Source: JBCCEV01 sp039030125 (GTDB lineage Bacteria; Pseudomonadota; Gammaproteobacteria; Ga0077536). From it: a stretch of 14,637 nt of DNA. Positions 5,909 through 12,925 of this stretch are shown here, piece after piece. The stretch is taken from the NCBI GenBank assembly GCA_039030125.1, contig JBCCEV010000112.1:1-14637 (forward strand). Direction: 5' to 3'. Position 1 is the first letter of the stretch. Every line of letters begins with the position of its first letter. Under the pieces are notes generated by a model that was given only the letters and a program-made list of their open reading frames with translations, was not told the DNA's origin and made no database searches. Both the position numbers and the translations under genes were made by a program.

Positions 5909-8695
5909 ATGAGTGCTTTTAAAGACTACCTATCCGAAATAGAAACCCGCAAAGCCGAAGGCTTGAGCCCCAAACCCATCGATGACGCCGCATTGGTTAA
6001 AGAGATCATTGCTCAAATCAAGGATCTCGAAAACGAACATCGCAGCGAATCCCTCAACTTTTTTATCTATAACACCCTACCAGGCACCACCAGTGCGGCC
6101 GGTGAAAAAGCGCAGTTCTTGAAGGAGGTCATCCTCGGCAAAGAGAGCGTCGAGGAAATTTCTCAATCGTTTGCCTTTGATTTGTTGTCTCACATGAAAG
6201 GGGGCCCCTCGGTCCGGGTGCTGCTGGATTTGGCTTTGGGCGACGACCTGTCGATTGCCAAAGAAGCTGCCGAAGTTCTCAAGACGCAGGTTTTTCTTTA
6301 TGAGGCGGACACCGAGCGTTTAGCCCAATCACATTCGCAAGGTAGCGACATCGCCACAGACATTTTGCAAAGCTATGCGAATGCTGAGTTTTTCACCAAG
6401 CTCCCGGATATTGATGAAGAAATTGATATCGTCACCTTTATCGCGGCCGAAGGTGATGTCTCCACCGATTTGCTGTCGCCCGGAAACCAGGCGCATTCAC
6501 GATCAGATCGCGAGCTTCACGGCAAATGTATGATCTCCGAGGCGGCTCAGGTCGAAATCCAGGCACTGCAAGAAAAACATCCAGACAAGCGCGTCGCCCT
6601 CGTCGCTGAGAAAGGCACCATGGGTGTCGGCTCGTCGAGGATGTCCGGGGTTAACAACGTCGCTTTGTGGACCGGCAAGCAGGCCAGCCCTTATGTACCG
6701 TTCGTCAACTTTGCGCCGATCGTTGGCGGTACCAACGGGATTTCCCCGATATTTTTAACCACCGTCGACGTGACCGGCGGCATTGGGCTCGATTTCAAAA
6801 ACTGGGTGAAAAAATTGGATAGCGACGGCCAGCCGGTTATGGATGACAACGGTGAACCCACGCTTGAGCAAGCCTACTCGATAGATACCGGGACTGTTCT
6901 TCGGATCAATACCAAGGCGAAAAAACTTTACGACGAAACGGGCGAGCACGAGCTTGTTGATATCTCAGCCTCATTGACCCCACAAAAGATCGAATTCATT
7001 AAAGCAGGCGGCTCTTACGCGATCGTTTTCGGTAAGAAGCTGCAGAGCTTTGCGGCCGCGACATTGGGCGTTACACCGCCGGTGGTGTTTGCGACCTCGA
7101 AAGAAATATCTCACGCGGGCCAAGGTCTCACCGCGGTCGAGAAAATTTTCAACCGCAACGCGATTGGCGTGAGCGAAGGTGCGGTCCTCCATGCTGGCTC
7201 CGATGTGAGGGTAAAGGTCAACATCGTGGGGTCGCAAGACACCACGGGCTTGATGACCTCTCAAGAGCTGGAATCAATGGCGGCAACGGTCATTTCGCCC
7301 ACCGTGGATGGCGCCTATCAATCGGGCTGCCATACCGCTTCAGTGTGGGACAAGAAGGCGCAGGTCAATATCCCCAAACTGATGGGTTTCATGAATAAGT
7401 TTGGCTTGATCACCGCCCGCGATCCCAAAGGTGTGTATCACGCCATGACCGATGTCATCCACAAGGTCTTAAATGATCTCACTATCGATGATTGGGCGAT
7501 CATCATCGGCGGCGATTCACATACCCGAATGTCGAAAGGCGTCGCCTTCGGCGCCGACTCCGGCACCGTTGCGCTAGCGCTTGCTACCGGTGAAGCGACC
7601 ATGCCGATCCCGGAATCGGTGAAAGTGACATTCAAAGGTGAATTGAAAGATCACATGGATTTTCGCGATGTCGTCCATGCGACCCAGGCACAGATGCTGA
7701 AGGAATTTGGCGACAACGTGTTTCAAGGGCGGATCATCGAGGTCCACATTGGTACGTTACTCTCCGATCAAGCGTTCACGTTTACGGACTGGACCGCTGA
7801 GATGAAGGCAAAAGCCTCCATCTGTATTTCCGAAGATGACACGCTCATTGAGTCTCTTGAGATCGCGAAAAGCCGCATTCAAATCATGATCGACAAGGGC
7901 ATGGACAACGAGCAGGAGGTCTTGCTTGGCCTGATTGAAAAAGCGGATCAGCGCATTGCGGAAATTAAGTCTGGAGAAAACCCGGCACTGGCACCGGATG
8001 CCAACGCCAAATATTTCGCCGAATTCGTCGTTGACCTCGATCAAATCACCGAGCCCATGATCGCCGATCCCGACGTTAACAATGATGATGTCGCTAAACG
8101 GTATACCCACGACACGATTAGGCCCGTCTCGCACTATGAGGGCACCAAGAAGGTCGACCTGGGATTCATTGGTTCGTGCATGGTGCATAAAGGCGATATG
8201 AAAATCATTTCTCACATGCTGCAGAATCTTGAGAAGCAAATGGGGAAGATCGAATTCAAAGCGCCGCTGGTCGTGGCACCACCAACCTACAATATCGTTG
8301 ATGAACTCAAGGCCGAGGGCGATTGGGACGTATTAAGAAAATACTCAGGGTTCGAATTCGATGACGATGTGCCCAAGAACTCAGCGCGAGTCGAATACGA
8401 AAACATGCTTTATCTTGAGAGACCCGGCTGCAATCTGTGCATGGGCAATCAGGAAAAAGCAGAGAAAGGCGATACCGTGTTGGCCACCTCCACGCGTCTG
8501 TTCCAAGGACGTGTGGTTGAGGATTCTGAAGAGAAAAAGGGTGAGTCGTTATTGGCTTCGACCCCGGTCGTCGTTCTATCGACGATCCTCGGGCGCATTC
8601 CCAACATGGACGAGTATGTGGCCGCCGTGGAGGGCATCAACCTCACCTCGTTCGCACCGCCGCTCAAAGACCCGGCCGTGCAAACGGTTCATTAG
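5909..8695 (+). CDS. acnB: Aconitate hydratase B (AcnB), long form; possible 2-methylisocitrate dehydratase
   Basis: The 928-residue enzyme interconverts citrate and isocitrate in the TCA cycle; AcnB proteins also hydrate 2-methyl-cis-aconitate in propionate metabolism. The order is AcnB-specific: an N-terminal helical HEAT-like domain (about 1-160), the swivel domain, then the catalytic domains. The [4Fe-4S] ligands are visible as Cys757 in GSCMVH and Cys841 and Cys844 in CNLCMGNQ, matching C710, C769 and C772 of E. coli AcnB. GGDSHTR and SGCHTASVWDKK are further core motifs. It is about 60 residues longer than E. coli AcnB (865), with extra sequence in the swivel region and about 25 residues between the first and second cluster cysteines. 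The ATG has only a weak ribosome site (GGTA), and a structured leader with two hairpins precedes it. No TCA or methylcitrate-cycle neighbour is present. Identification is very secure. Confidence 0.97.
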   Translation: MSAFKDYLSEIETRKAEGLSPKPIDDAALVKEIIAQIKDLENEHRSESLNFFIYNTLPGTTSAAGEKAQFLKEVILGKESVEEISQSFAFDLLSHMKGGPSVRVLLDLALGDDLSIAKEAAEVLKTQVFLYEADTERLAQSHSQGSDIATDILQSYANAEFFTKLPDIDEEIDIVTFIAAEGDVSTDLLSPGNQAHSRSDRELHGKCMISEAAQVEIQALQEKHPDKRVALVAEKGTMGVGSSRMSGVNNVALWTGKQASPYVPFVNFAPIVGGTNGISPIFLTTVDVTGGIGLDFKNWVKKLDSDGQPVMDDNGEPTLEQAYSIDTGTVLRINTKAKKLYDETGEHELVDISASLTPQKIEFIKAGGSYAIVFGKKLQSFAAATLGVTPPVVFATSKEISHAGQGLTAVEKIFNRNAIGVSEGAVLHAGSDVRVKVNIVGSQDTTGLMTSQELESMAATVISPTVDGAYQSGCHTASVWDKKAQVNIPKLMGFMNKFGLITARDPKGVYHAMTDVIHKVLNDLTIDDWAIIIGGDSHTRMSKGVAFGADSGTVALALATGEATMPIPESVKVTFKGELKDHMDFRDVVHATQAQMLKEFGDNVFQGRIIEVHIGTLLSDQAFTFTDWTAEMKAKASICISEDDTLIESLEIAKSRIQIMIDKGMDNEQEVLLGLIEKADQRIAEIKSGENPALAPDANAKYFAEFVVDLDQITEPMIADPDVNNDDVAKRYTHDTIRPVSHYEGTKKVDLGFIGSCMVHKGDMKIISHMLQNLEKQMGKIEFKAPLVVAPPTYNIVDELKAEGDWDVLRKYSGFEFDDDVPKNSARVEYENMLYLERPGCNLCMGNQEKAEKGDTVLATSTRLFQGRVVEDSEEKKGESLLASTPVVVLSTILGRIPNMDEYVAAVEGINLTSFAPPLKDPAVQTVH

Positions 8696-8702
8696 CGCGC
8701 AC

Positions 8703-8783
8703 CGCTGGCGCACGCTTTACTGCCTTCGATCAATGCCTCTTGTGCGGATCAGTACGGTCCTCGGAGCGCTATTAGCGCCAGCG
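8703..8783. repeat. 9-bp inverted repeat between the convergent ends of acnB and the alpha-hydroxy-acid oxidase
   Basis: CGCTGGCGC at 8703-8711 is the exact reverse complement of GCGCCAGCG at 8775-8783, with 63 nt between. The right arm overlaps the last codons of the leftward oxidase gene. A smaller hairpin, GCGCT-att-AGCGC, lies at 8766-8778. Neither is followed by a T-run. They may help end or stabilise both converging transcripts; the arms are GC-rich, so chance is not excluded. Confidence 0.4.
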
Positions 8784-9920
8784 TAAATTTTCCCGGGAGA
8801 GTTGATCCAAGGATGTGATCCCCATCAATTTCATGTCGCGTTCGATCTCGGTGCGTAAGTTACCCAGCGCCCGTTCAACGCCCGCCTGCCCCGCGCCCGA
8901 CAATGCATAAAGGTACATACGGCCCCCCGAGCAGGCTTTGGCGCCAACCGACAACGCCTTCAAGACATGCGTGCCACGCTGTATCCCGCCCTCGCAGATC
9001 ACATCAATCTGATCACCAACCGCGTCAACGATTTCCGCTAGCTGATCGAAGGGCGCGCGCGCGCCATCGAGCTGCCGGCCGCCGTGGTTAGACACCATGA
9101 TGCCGGTGCAACCGATATCGACCGCGCGTTTAGCATCGGCCACGCTCATCACACCTTTGAGCGCGAATTGGCCACCCCACGCAGCGCGCAGGCGCTCTGC
9201 GTCGTCCCAGTTCATCGACTGATCGAGCATGGTCGAAAAATAATCGCCCACTGAAATCGCCACGCTCGTGCCGGCACCGATGTGTTGCGACAGATGCGGC
9301 AGGTCAAACTTTGGCTTGGTGAGAAAATTCCAGGTCCAGCCCGGGCGCATGGCAAAGCTCAACAAGCTGCTAGGCGTAAGTTTCGGTGGTGAGGTAAAAC
9401 CGGTGTGCAAATCGCGTTCTCGATTACCGCCAGTAATCGTGTCGACCGTTAGCGCCAGAATATTGAACTTGGCAGCCTTGGCGCGTTCCAGCAGCGCATC
9501 GTTAAGGCCACGATCTTTGTGAAAATAGAACTGGAACATTTTCGGCGTGTCTGTGATGGTGGCGACATCCTCCACGCTGACCGTCGAAAGGGACGACACA
9601 CCAAACATCGTGCCGAATTTCTTGGCTGCCTGTGCCACCGCGCGTTCACCGTCGTGATGAAATAAACGCTGCAGTGCCGTCGGCGCGCAATAAATGGGCA
9701 TGTTGAGCTTTTGGCCCATCACCTCGACACCCATGTCCACGTTTTCAACGCCGGTTAAAACGTTCGGCACCAGGTCAACTGATTCGTAGGCCTCGGTGTT
9801 TCGCCGATAGGTGATCTCATCGTCGGCGGCGCCGTCGATGTAGTGGAAAATCGGCGACGGCAGCCGCCTTTCGGCGAGCCGTCGAAAATCCCGAAAGTTG
9901 TGGCAGTGCGCGAGTCTCAT
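8772..9920 (-). CDS. FMN-dependent alpha-hydroxy-acid oxidase/dehydrogenase (LldD/glycolate oxidase family)
   Basis: The 382-residue protein has the full TIM-barrel of the family that oxidises L-lactate, glycolate, mandelate or similar acids to 2-oxo acids. Residues in place are Tyr27 in HYIDGAADDE, Gln130 and Tyr132 in FQFYFHKDRG, Asp160 in LTVDT, Lys255 in LKGV, and the catalytic pair His279 and Arg282 with Asp286 in SNHGGRQLDG. The next FMN-phosphate loop, usually close to DGGxRxGxD, reads EGGIQRGTH (310-318), a mild departure. Electrons go to O2 or to the quinone pool; the loop around 180-220 resembles the membrane-associated LldD type, but this is not decisive. The start ATG has a poor ribosome site. 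The gene follows the alpha/beta hydrolase on the same strand after a 230-bp gap that holds a hairpin and a possible promoter, so it is probably its own transcript. Substrate is not assigned. Confidence 0.92.
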   Translation of the reverse strand: MRLAHCHNFRDFRRLAERRLPSPIFHYIDGAADDEITYRRNTEAYESVDLVPNVLTGVENVDMGVEVMGQKLNMPIYCAPTALQRLFHHDGERAVAQAAKKFGTMFGVSSLSTVSVEDVATITDTPKMFQFYFHKDRGLNDALLERAKAAKFNILALTVDTITGGNRERDLHTGFTSPPKLTPSSLLSFAMRPGWTWNFLTKPKFDLPHLSQHIGAGTSVAISVGDYFSTMLDQSMNWDDAERLRAAWGGQFALKGVMSVADAKRAVDIGCTGIMVSNHGGRQLDGARAPFDQLAEIVDAVGDQIDVICEGGIQRGTHVLKALSVGAKACSGGRMYLYALSGAGQAGVERALGNLRTEIERDMKLMGITSLDQLSRENLRWR

Positions 9921-9959
9921 GTTTTTTCAGGTCGTCAATCGCTAAAAACTTGGTGCGAT

Positions 9960-9970
9960 ATTCTAAACGT
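9960..9970 (-). promoter_or_regulatory. Possible -10 region (ACGTTTAGAAT) for the alpha-hydroxy-acid oxidase gene
   Basis: On the minus strand ACGTTTAGAAT contains TAGAAT, five of six matches to the -10 consensus, 39 bp before the oxidase start. The only -35-like hexamer, TTGATA, is too close (8 bp). The box resembles those at 4542-4552 and 12880-12890. Confidence 0.3.
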
Positions 9971-10100
9971 TCGTATCAAAAAGCCCGGTGCGGACCTCGC
10001 GAAGTATAAGCCCCATCGTCTGAGCGCTGCCGGCAGGGTTTCCACCGCGACTAAAATCAACCAAGGTGAAAAAAATACAATCGCAGCTTTGGTCGCGAAG

Positions 10101-10128
10101 CGCGCGGCGAGACGCTGATCGCCGCGCG
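10101..10128 (-). terminator. GC-rich 10-bp hairpin downstream of the alpha/beta hydrolase gene (possible transcription end)
   Basis: CGCGCGGCGA (10101-10110) pairs perfectly with TCGCCGCGCG (10119-10128) around an 8-nt loop. It begins 23 nt after the leftward hydrolase gene ends. A seven-T run exists on that strand but 25 nt further on, so this is not a textbook intrinsic terminator. It may slow polymerase or protect the 3' end. Confidence 0.45.
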
Positions 10129-10150
10129 AATGTCGTCGACCCGGTAGTCC

Positions 10151-10948
10151 TCAGGCGACCTCGGCCAGGAACGTGGTTAAGTGCTCGTTGAACAGGGCCG
10201 GCTTTTCTAATTGACAGAAATGACCGAGCTCCTTGTAGAGCTTGAACGTCGCGTTCGGGATGTTGTCAGCAAGAAAGCGGTTGTGATCGGGCGTGGTCGC
10301 CCCATCCTCTTCGCCCGCGATGATCATCGTGGGTTGCGAGATGTCTTTGAGCTGATCAGAAATGTTCCAGTTAAAGACCCCGGCGGGGTCCATCATGCTC
10401 GCCCATAATACGGCTTCGGTAAAGTTGGACTCACTGAGATAACAGGCGTGCAAAAAGTCAGCAACTTCTGGGCGCTCCGTCTTCGAACGTTCGGCAACTG
10501 CTGAGTCGATCAGCGCGCCGAAGACAGCGCGCCAATCCTGTTGCATGGCTTCTGCAACTTCTGGCGGCGTATCGGCGCCGATGTTGGTGCCACTACTCAA
10601 GATCAGGTTTGCGATCACGCGCTCGGGCGCATCGAGGCTGGTTTGCATGGCGATCATACCGCCGATGGAATTGCCGACCAAAACCGCTTTATCAACGCCA
10701 ACGTCGTCGAGCATTGCGACGACGTCTTTTGCCATCTCACCAACGCCGTAGCCTTCGGCAGGTTTGTCCGACAACCCGTGGCCGCGGTGATCCATGACGA
10801 TACATCGATGCGTTTGAGAGAACACGTGTAGCTGGTTGGCCCAGATGTAGTGGTTGGTTGTCCAAGGATGCAGAAACACGATTGTGGGATCACCTGAACC
10901 GTGACATTCATAAAAAACGTTGACGCCGTCGCGGGTGACGTGGGGCAT
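10151..10948 (-). CDS. Alpha/beta-fold hydrolase
   Basis: This 265-residue protein is a single-domain alpha/beta hydrolase with a complete catalytic triad. Ser94 is the nucleophile in GNSIGG, Asp215 is the acid in GEEDGAT, and His243 is the base in ELGHFCQLEKP. The oxyanion-hole segment is FLHPW (25-29), and DHRGHGLSDKP (53-63) is the usual loop before the nucleophile. This pattern covers enol-lactone hydrolases (PcaD-like), C-C bond hydrolases, esterases and haloperoxidase-like proteins, so the substrate cannot be named. There is no signal peptide, so it is cytoplasmic. GAGGT on the minus strand (complement of 10955-10959) lies 6 nt before the ATG. It is divergent from the second LLM oxidoreductase across 154 bp, and the pair may share control. 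A role hydrolysing an ester or lactone made by that oxidoreductase is plausible but unproven. Confidence 0.9.
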   Translation of the reverse strand: MPHVTRDGVNVFYECHGSGDPTIVFLHPWTTNHYIWANQLHVFSQTHRCIVMDHRGHGLSDKPAEGYGVGEMAKDVVAMLDDVGVDKAVLVGNSIGGMIAMQTSLDAPERVIANLILSSGTNIGADTPPEVAEAMQQDWRAVFGALIDSAVAERSKTERPEVADFLHACYLSESNFTEAVLWASMMDPAGVFNWNISDQLKDISQPTMIIAGEEDGATTPDHNRFLADNIPNATFKLYKELGHFCQLEKPALFNEHLTTFLAEVA

Positions 10949-11102
10949 AGTGAGACCTCGTTTTTAAGTATTGGGTTATGCCTCCATAAGATACGCTAAT
11001 CGCGGCGCTCATGTTGACCTGGTCCAACATCCCTCGGGTGAGTTTCAGTTATCATCGCCGCCCCCAATAAGACGTGCCCGCCCGGCACCGGAGTAGGATT
11101 TG

Positions 11103-12185
11103 ATGGACTTTGGGATCACGATTGCCCCGCATATTGATCGGTGGGATCTCATCAAGCATGCCGAAGACCTTGGTTTCGACCGGGCGTGGGTACCGGACTC
11201 GCAAATGATCTGGTCGGATTGTTATTCGATCTTGGCGCTGGCGGCAGTCAATACCTCGCGGATCCAGATCGGCACCGGCGTCTCAATTGCCGGAACCCGG
11301 ATTGCACCGGTAACCGCACATTCGATTGGCAGTATCAATCAGCTCGCGCCCGGGCGAGTATTTCTTGGTCTTGGTACTGGTCACACCGCGATGCGCGTGA
11401 TGGGCCAAGACCCCATCCCCGTTAGTGAATTTCGCGAGTACCTGCGCGTGACCCGTGCGTTGTTGCGTGGCGAGGCGGTTGATTACACCTATCGCGGCAA
11501 GACCCGTGAAATCGAATTTCTGCATCGCGATCGTAAGTTCGTAAATCTCGATAACCCGATCCCCATCTACGTGGCCGCGAACGGGCCGAAGGCCTGTCAG
11601 GCGGCTGGCGCCTATGGCGACGGCTGGACCACGATTGGCAAAGACCCTGGTCCTATCAATACGAATCTTGGTCAAATCGAGCAGGGCGCAAAAGATATCG
11701 GCCGCCAAATGGACGAGAACTTTCACACGGTTCTGTTCTCTAGCACTTCGATTTTACGCCCAGGCGAGGATCTAAGCAGTGAACGGGTGATCAACGAAGT
11801 CGGCAGTTGGGTGACCACGGAGCTGCATTTCTTCTATGAGATTTGGGAGAAAGCTGGACAGAACGATGATTTGATCCCGCCACATTTCCGCAATTGTTGG
11901 GATCAATACCTTGATCGGGTCAAGAACTTCAGCCTGCCCGAGGATAAGCGGTTTCGTCAGCTTCACGACGGCCATGCGACCTATTTGGTGCCCGAGGAAA
12001 AAGCCTTCGTAACGCCCGAGGCGATTGAAGCTGTGTGCATGGTCGGCTCGCCCGAGGACATCATCGATCAAGTCCGCGAGGCAGAGAAAAACGGCATCAA
12101 AGAGGTCAATTTCATGCCGGCGGCGGACCGATCGCGGGAGGTAATCACCGATTTCGCCGAGAAAATAATTCCGGCGTTTAAATAG
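11103..12185 (+). CDS. LLM-class flavin (or F420) dependent oxidoreductase
   Basis: The 360-residue protein is a luciferase-like TIM-barrel enzyme of the group resembling methylene-tetrahydromethanopterin reductase. Visible signs are the opening MDFGITIAPH, HAEDLGFDRAWVPDSQ (19-34), IQIGTGVSIAGTR (54-66), LAPGRVFLGLGTGHTAM (81-97), PIYVAANGPKA in the middle, and the terminal VGSPEDIIDQV helix region. Members reduce or oxidise small molecules with reduced FMN or coenzyme F420. Most proteobacteria lack F420, so FMN is more likely if the host is one. No flavin reductase is nearby. The ATG at 11103 directly follows an in-frame TTG at 11100. GGAG (11090-11093) and AGGA (11095-11098) upstream make the ATG the better choice. 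It is only distantly similar to the larger LLM enzyme at 1877-3247. Its 3' end overlaps the convergent AlkB gene by 8 nt. Substrate is unknown. Confidence 0.9.
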   Translation: MDFGITIAPHIDRWDLIKHAEDLGFDRAWVPDSQMIWSDCYSILALAAVNTSRIQIGTGVSIAGTRIAPVTAHSIGSINQLAPGRVFLGLGTGHTAMRVMGQDPIPVSEFREYLRVTRALLRGEAVDYTYRGKTREIEFLHRDRKFVNLDNPIPIYVAANGPKACQAAGAYGDGWTTIGKDPGPINTNLGQIEQGAKDIGRQMDENFHTVLFSSTSILRPGEDLSSERVINEVGSWVTTELHFFYEIWEKAGQNDDLIPPHFRNCWDQYLDRVKNFSLPEDKRFRQLHDGHATYLVPEEKAFVTPEAIEAVCMVGSPEDIIDQVREAEKNGIKEVNFMPAADRSREVITDFAEKIIPAFK

Positions 12186-12810
12186 GCTGCACCTGGCGTA
12201 ACGTGAGGTTAATTCGGGGCTCGGTGACACGTTTGCGTTTGGGCAGGTGATGAGTCCAGTGGAGCTGCGAGCCGGAGCCCATCAAGAGCAGCGAGCCATG
12301 CGTTAACGGCCATTTAATCGGTGCGAGGGTCGCGTCGCGACGGTGCTTGATAACAAAGTCTCGAGTAGCGCCAAAACTTACCGAGGCAATGATTGGATCG
12401 GAGCCAAATTCCGCTTCGTCATCGCTGTGCCACCCGACGCTATCGTTACCATCGCGGTAAAGCGTGACCAGCACGCCGTTGAATTTGGTTTCGCAGAGTT
12501 CTTCAACGCGTCTTGTGATTTGGTTGAGATCGACTGAGAGCGGTAGCGCCTCAATGTGCATTCCAGAATAGCTCAACGGGATTGCATCATCGCTGTACCA
12601 CGCCTGCAGCCTCGGTAATGGGATCCGTTTACCGTGGATTAATATCTGATCTTGGCGCCACGGCGTTTGTCGAAGTAAGCAGGCCAGATAGCGATCGGCC
12701 TCCGCTGCGCTGAACGCGTTCGCGAAAAAGTCGAATTCGGCGTCCGCCGCCGCAAGTCGCTGACGCGTCGCGGCCGCGGGCTGATCGTCAAATAGAGAGG
12801 CTTGGGACAT
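12178..12810 (-). CDS. AlkB-like 2-oxoglutarate/Fe(II) dioxygenase (alkylated DNA repair)
   Basis: The 210-residue protein matches the AlkB/ALKBH2-3 group, which removes methyl groups from N1-methyladenine and N3-methylcytosine in DNA or RNA, using O2 and 2-oxoglutarate and releasing formaldehyde. The iron ligands are His128 and Asp130 in WHSDDE and His187 in WTHHLPK. Arg199 and Arg205 in EPRINLTLR bind 2-oxoglutarate and complete the core. PRLQAWY (66-72) belongs to the nucleotide-recognition region, and LVTLYRDGNDSVGW precedes the iron motif. All catalytic residues are present, so the protein should be active. Its ribosome site is weak. It is convergent with the LLM gene, overlapping by 8 nt, and divergent from the GFA operon across 115 bp that contains an inverted repeat. 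No Ada-type regulator or AlkA glycosylase is adjacent. Confidence 0.93.
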   Translation of the reverse strand: MSQASLFDDQPAAATRQRLAAADAEFDFFANAFSAAEADRYLACLLRQTPWRQDQILIHGKRIPLPRLQAWYSDDAIPLSYSGMHIEALPLSVDLNQITRRVEELCETKFNGVLVTLYRDGNDSVGWHSDDEAEFGSDPIIASVSFGATRDFVIKHRRDATLAPIKWPLTHGSLLLMGSGSQLHWTHHLPKRKRVTEPRINLTLRQVQPI

Positions 12811-12837
12811 CCAAAGTACATCAAGTTTGTTGCTGGA

Positions 12838-12890
12838 ATTTTAGCGTCTCGGAAGATTGTGACTATGAAAAACGCTATTGACGCTAGAAT
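12838..12890. repeat. 11-bp inverted repeat in the divergent AlkB/GFA promoter region
   Basis: ATTTTAGCGTC (12838-12848) and GACGCTAGAAT (12880-12890) are inverted copies differing at one position (a G-T wobble), 31 nt apart. Each arm reads outward into a -10-like hexamer: TAGAAT toward the GFA gene and TAAAAT toward AlkB. The repeat may therefore be a symmetric pair of promoters or a shared operator. No clear -35 hexamer fits either side. Confidence 0.5.
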
Positions 12891-12913
12891 CCCAAAACAC
12901 GACGCGATGCATT

Positions 12914-12920
12914 GGGGAGG
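12914..12920 (+). promoter_or_regulatory. Strong Shine-Dalgarno that fixes the GFA protein start
   Basis: GGGGAGG lies 5 nt before ATG 12926. It selects this start over the in-frame TTG at 12878, whose additional residues precede the conserved GSCLC motif and have no family match. Confidence 0.75.
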
Positions 12921-12925
12921 CATTC

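Larger units (their letters stand above)
9921..10150. other. 230-bp intergenic region with no recognised gene
   Basis: Both flanking genes read leftward. The region holds a 10-bp GC-rich hairpin (10101-10128), an A-run at 10069-10075 (T-run on the minus strand), and ATTCTA at 9960-9965, which reads as a TAGAAT -10 box on the minus strand 39 bp before the oxidase start. No protein of known family, tRNA or repeat was found. Confidence 0.5.

Noticed and set aside
7757..8239. 160-codon minus-strand open frame within acnB
   Set aside because: It is antisense to conserved aconitase sequence including the first cluster cysteine; no evidence for a separate gene.
8361..8786. Plus-strand open frame of 141 codons overlapping the acnB end
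   Set aside because: It is an arginine-rich out-of-frame reading of acnB that runs into the gap; no known family.
9843..10118. Possible small plus-strand gene in the gap after the alpha-hydroxy-acid oxidase start
   Set aside because: Half is antisense to the oxidase gene and the rest ends inside a hairpin; no ribosome site or recognisable domain.
11772..12230. 152-codon minus-strand open frame beneath the LLM gene, possibly an extension of AlkB
   Set aside because: It is in a different frame from AlkB and antisense to the conserved LLM C-terminus.
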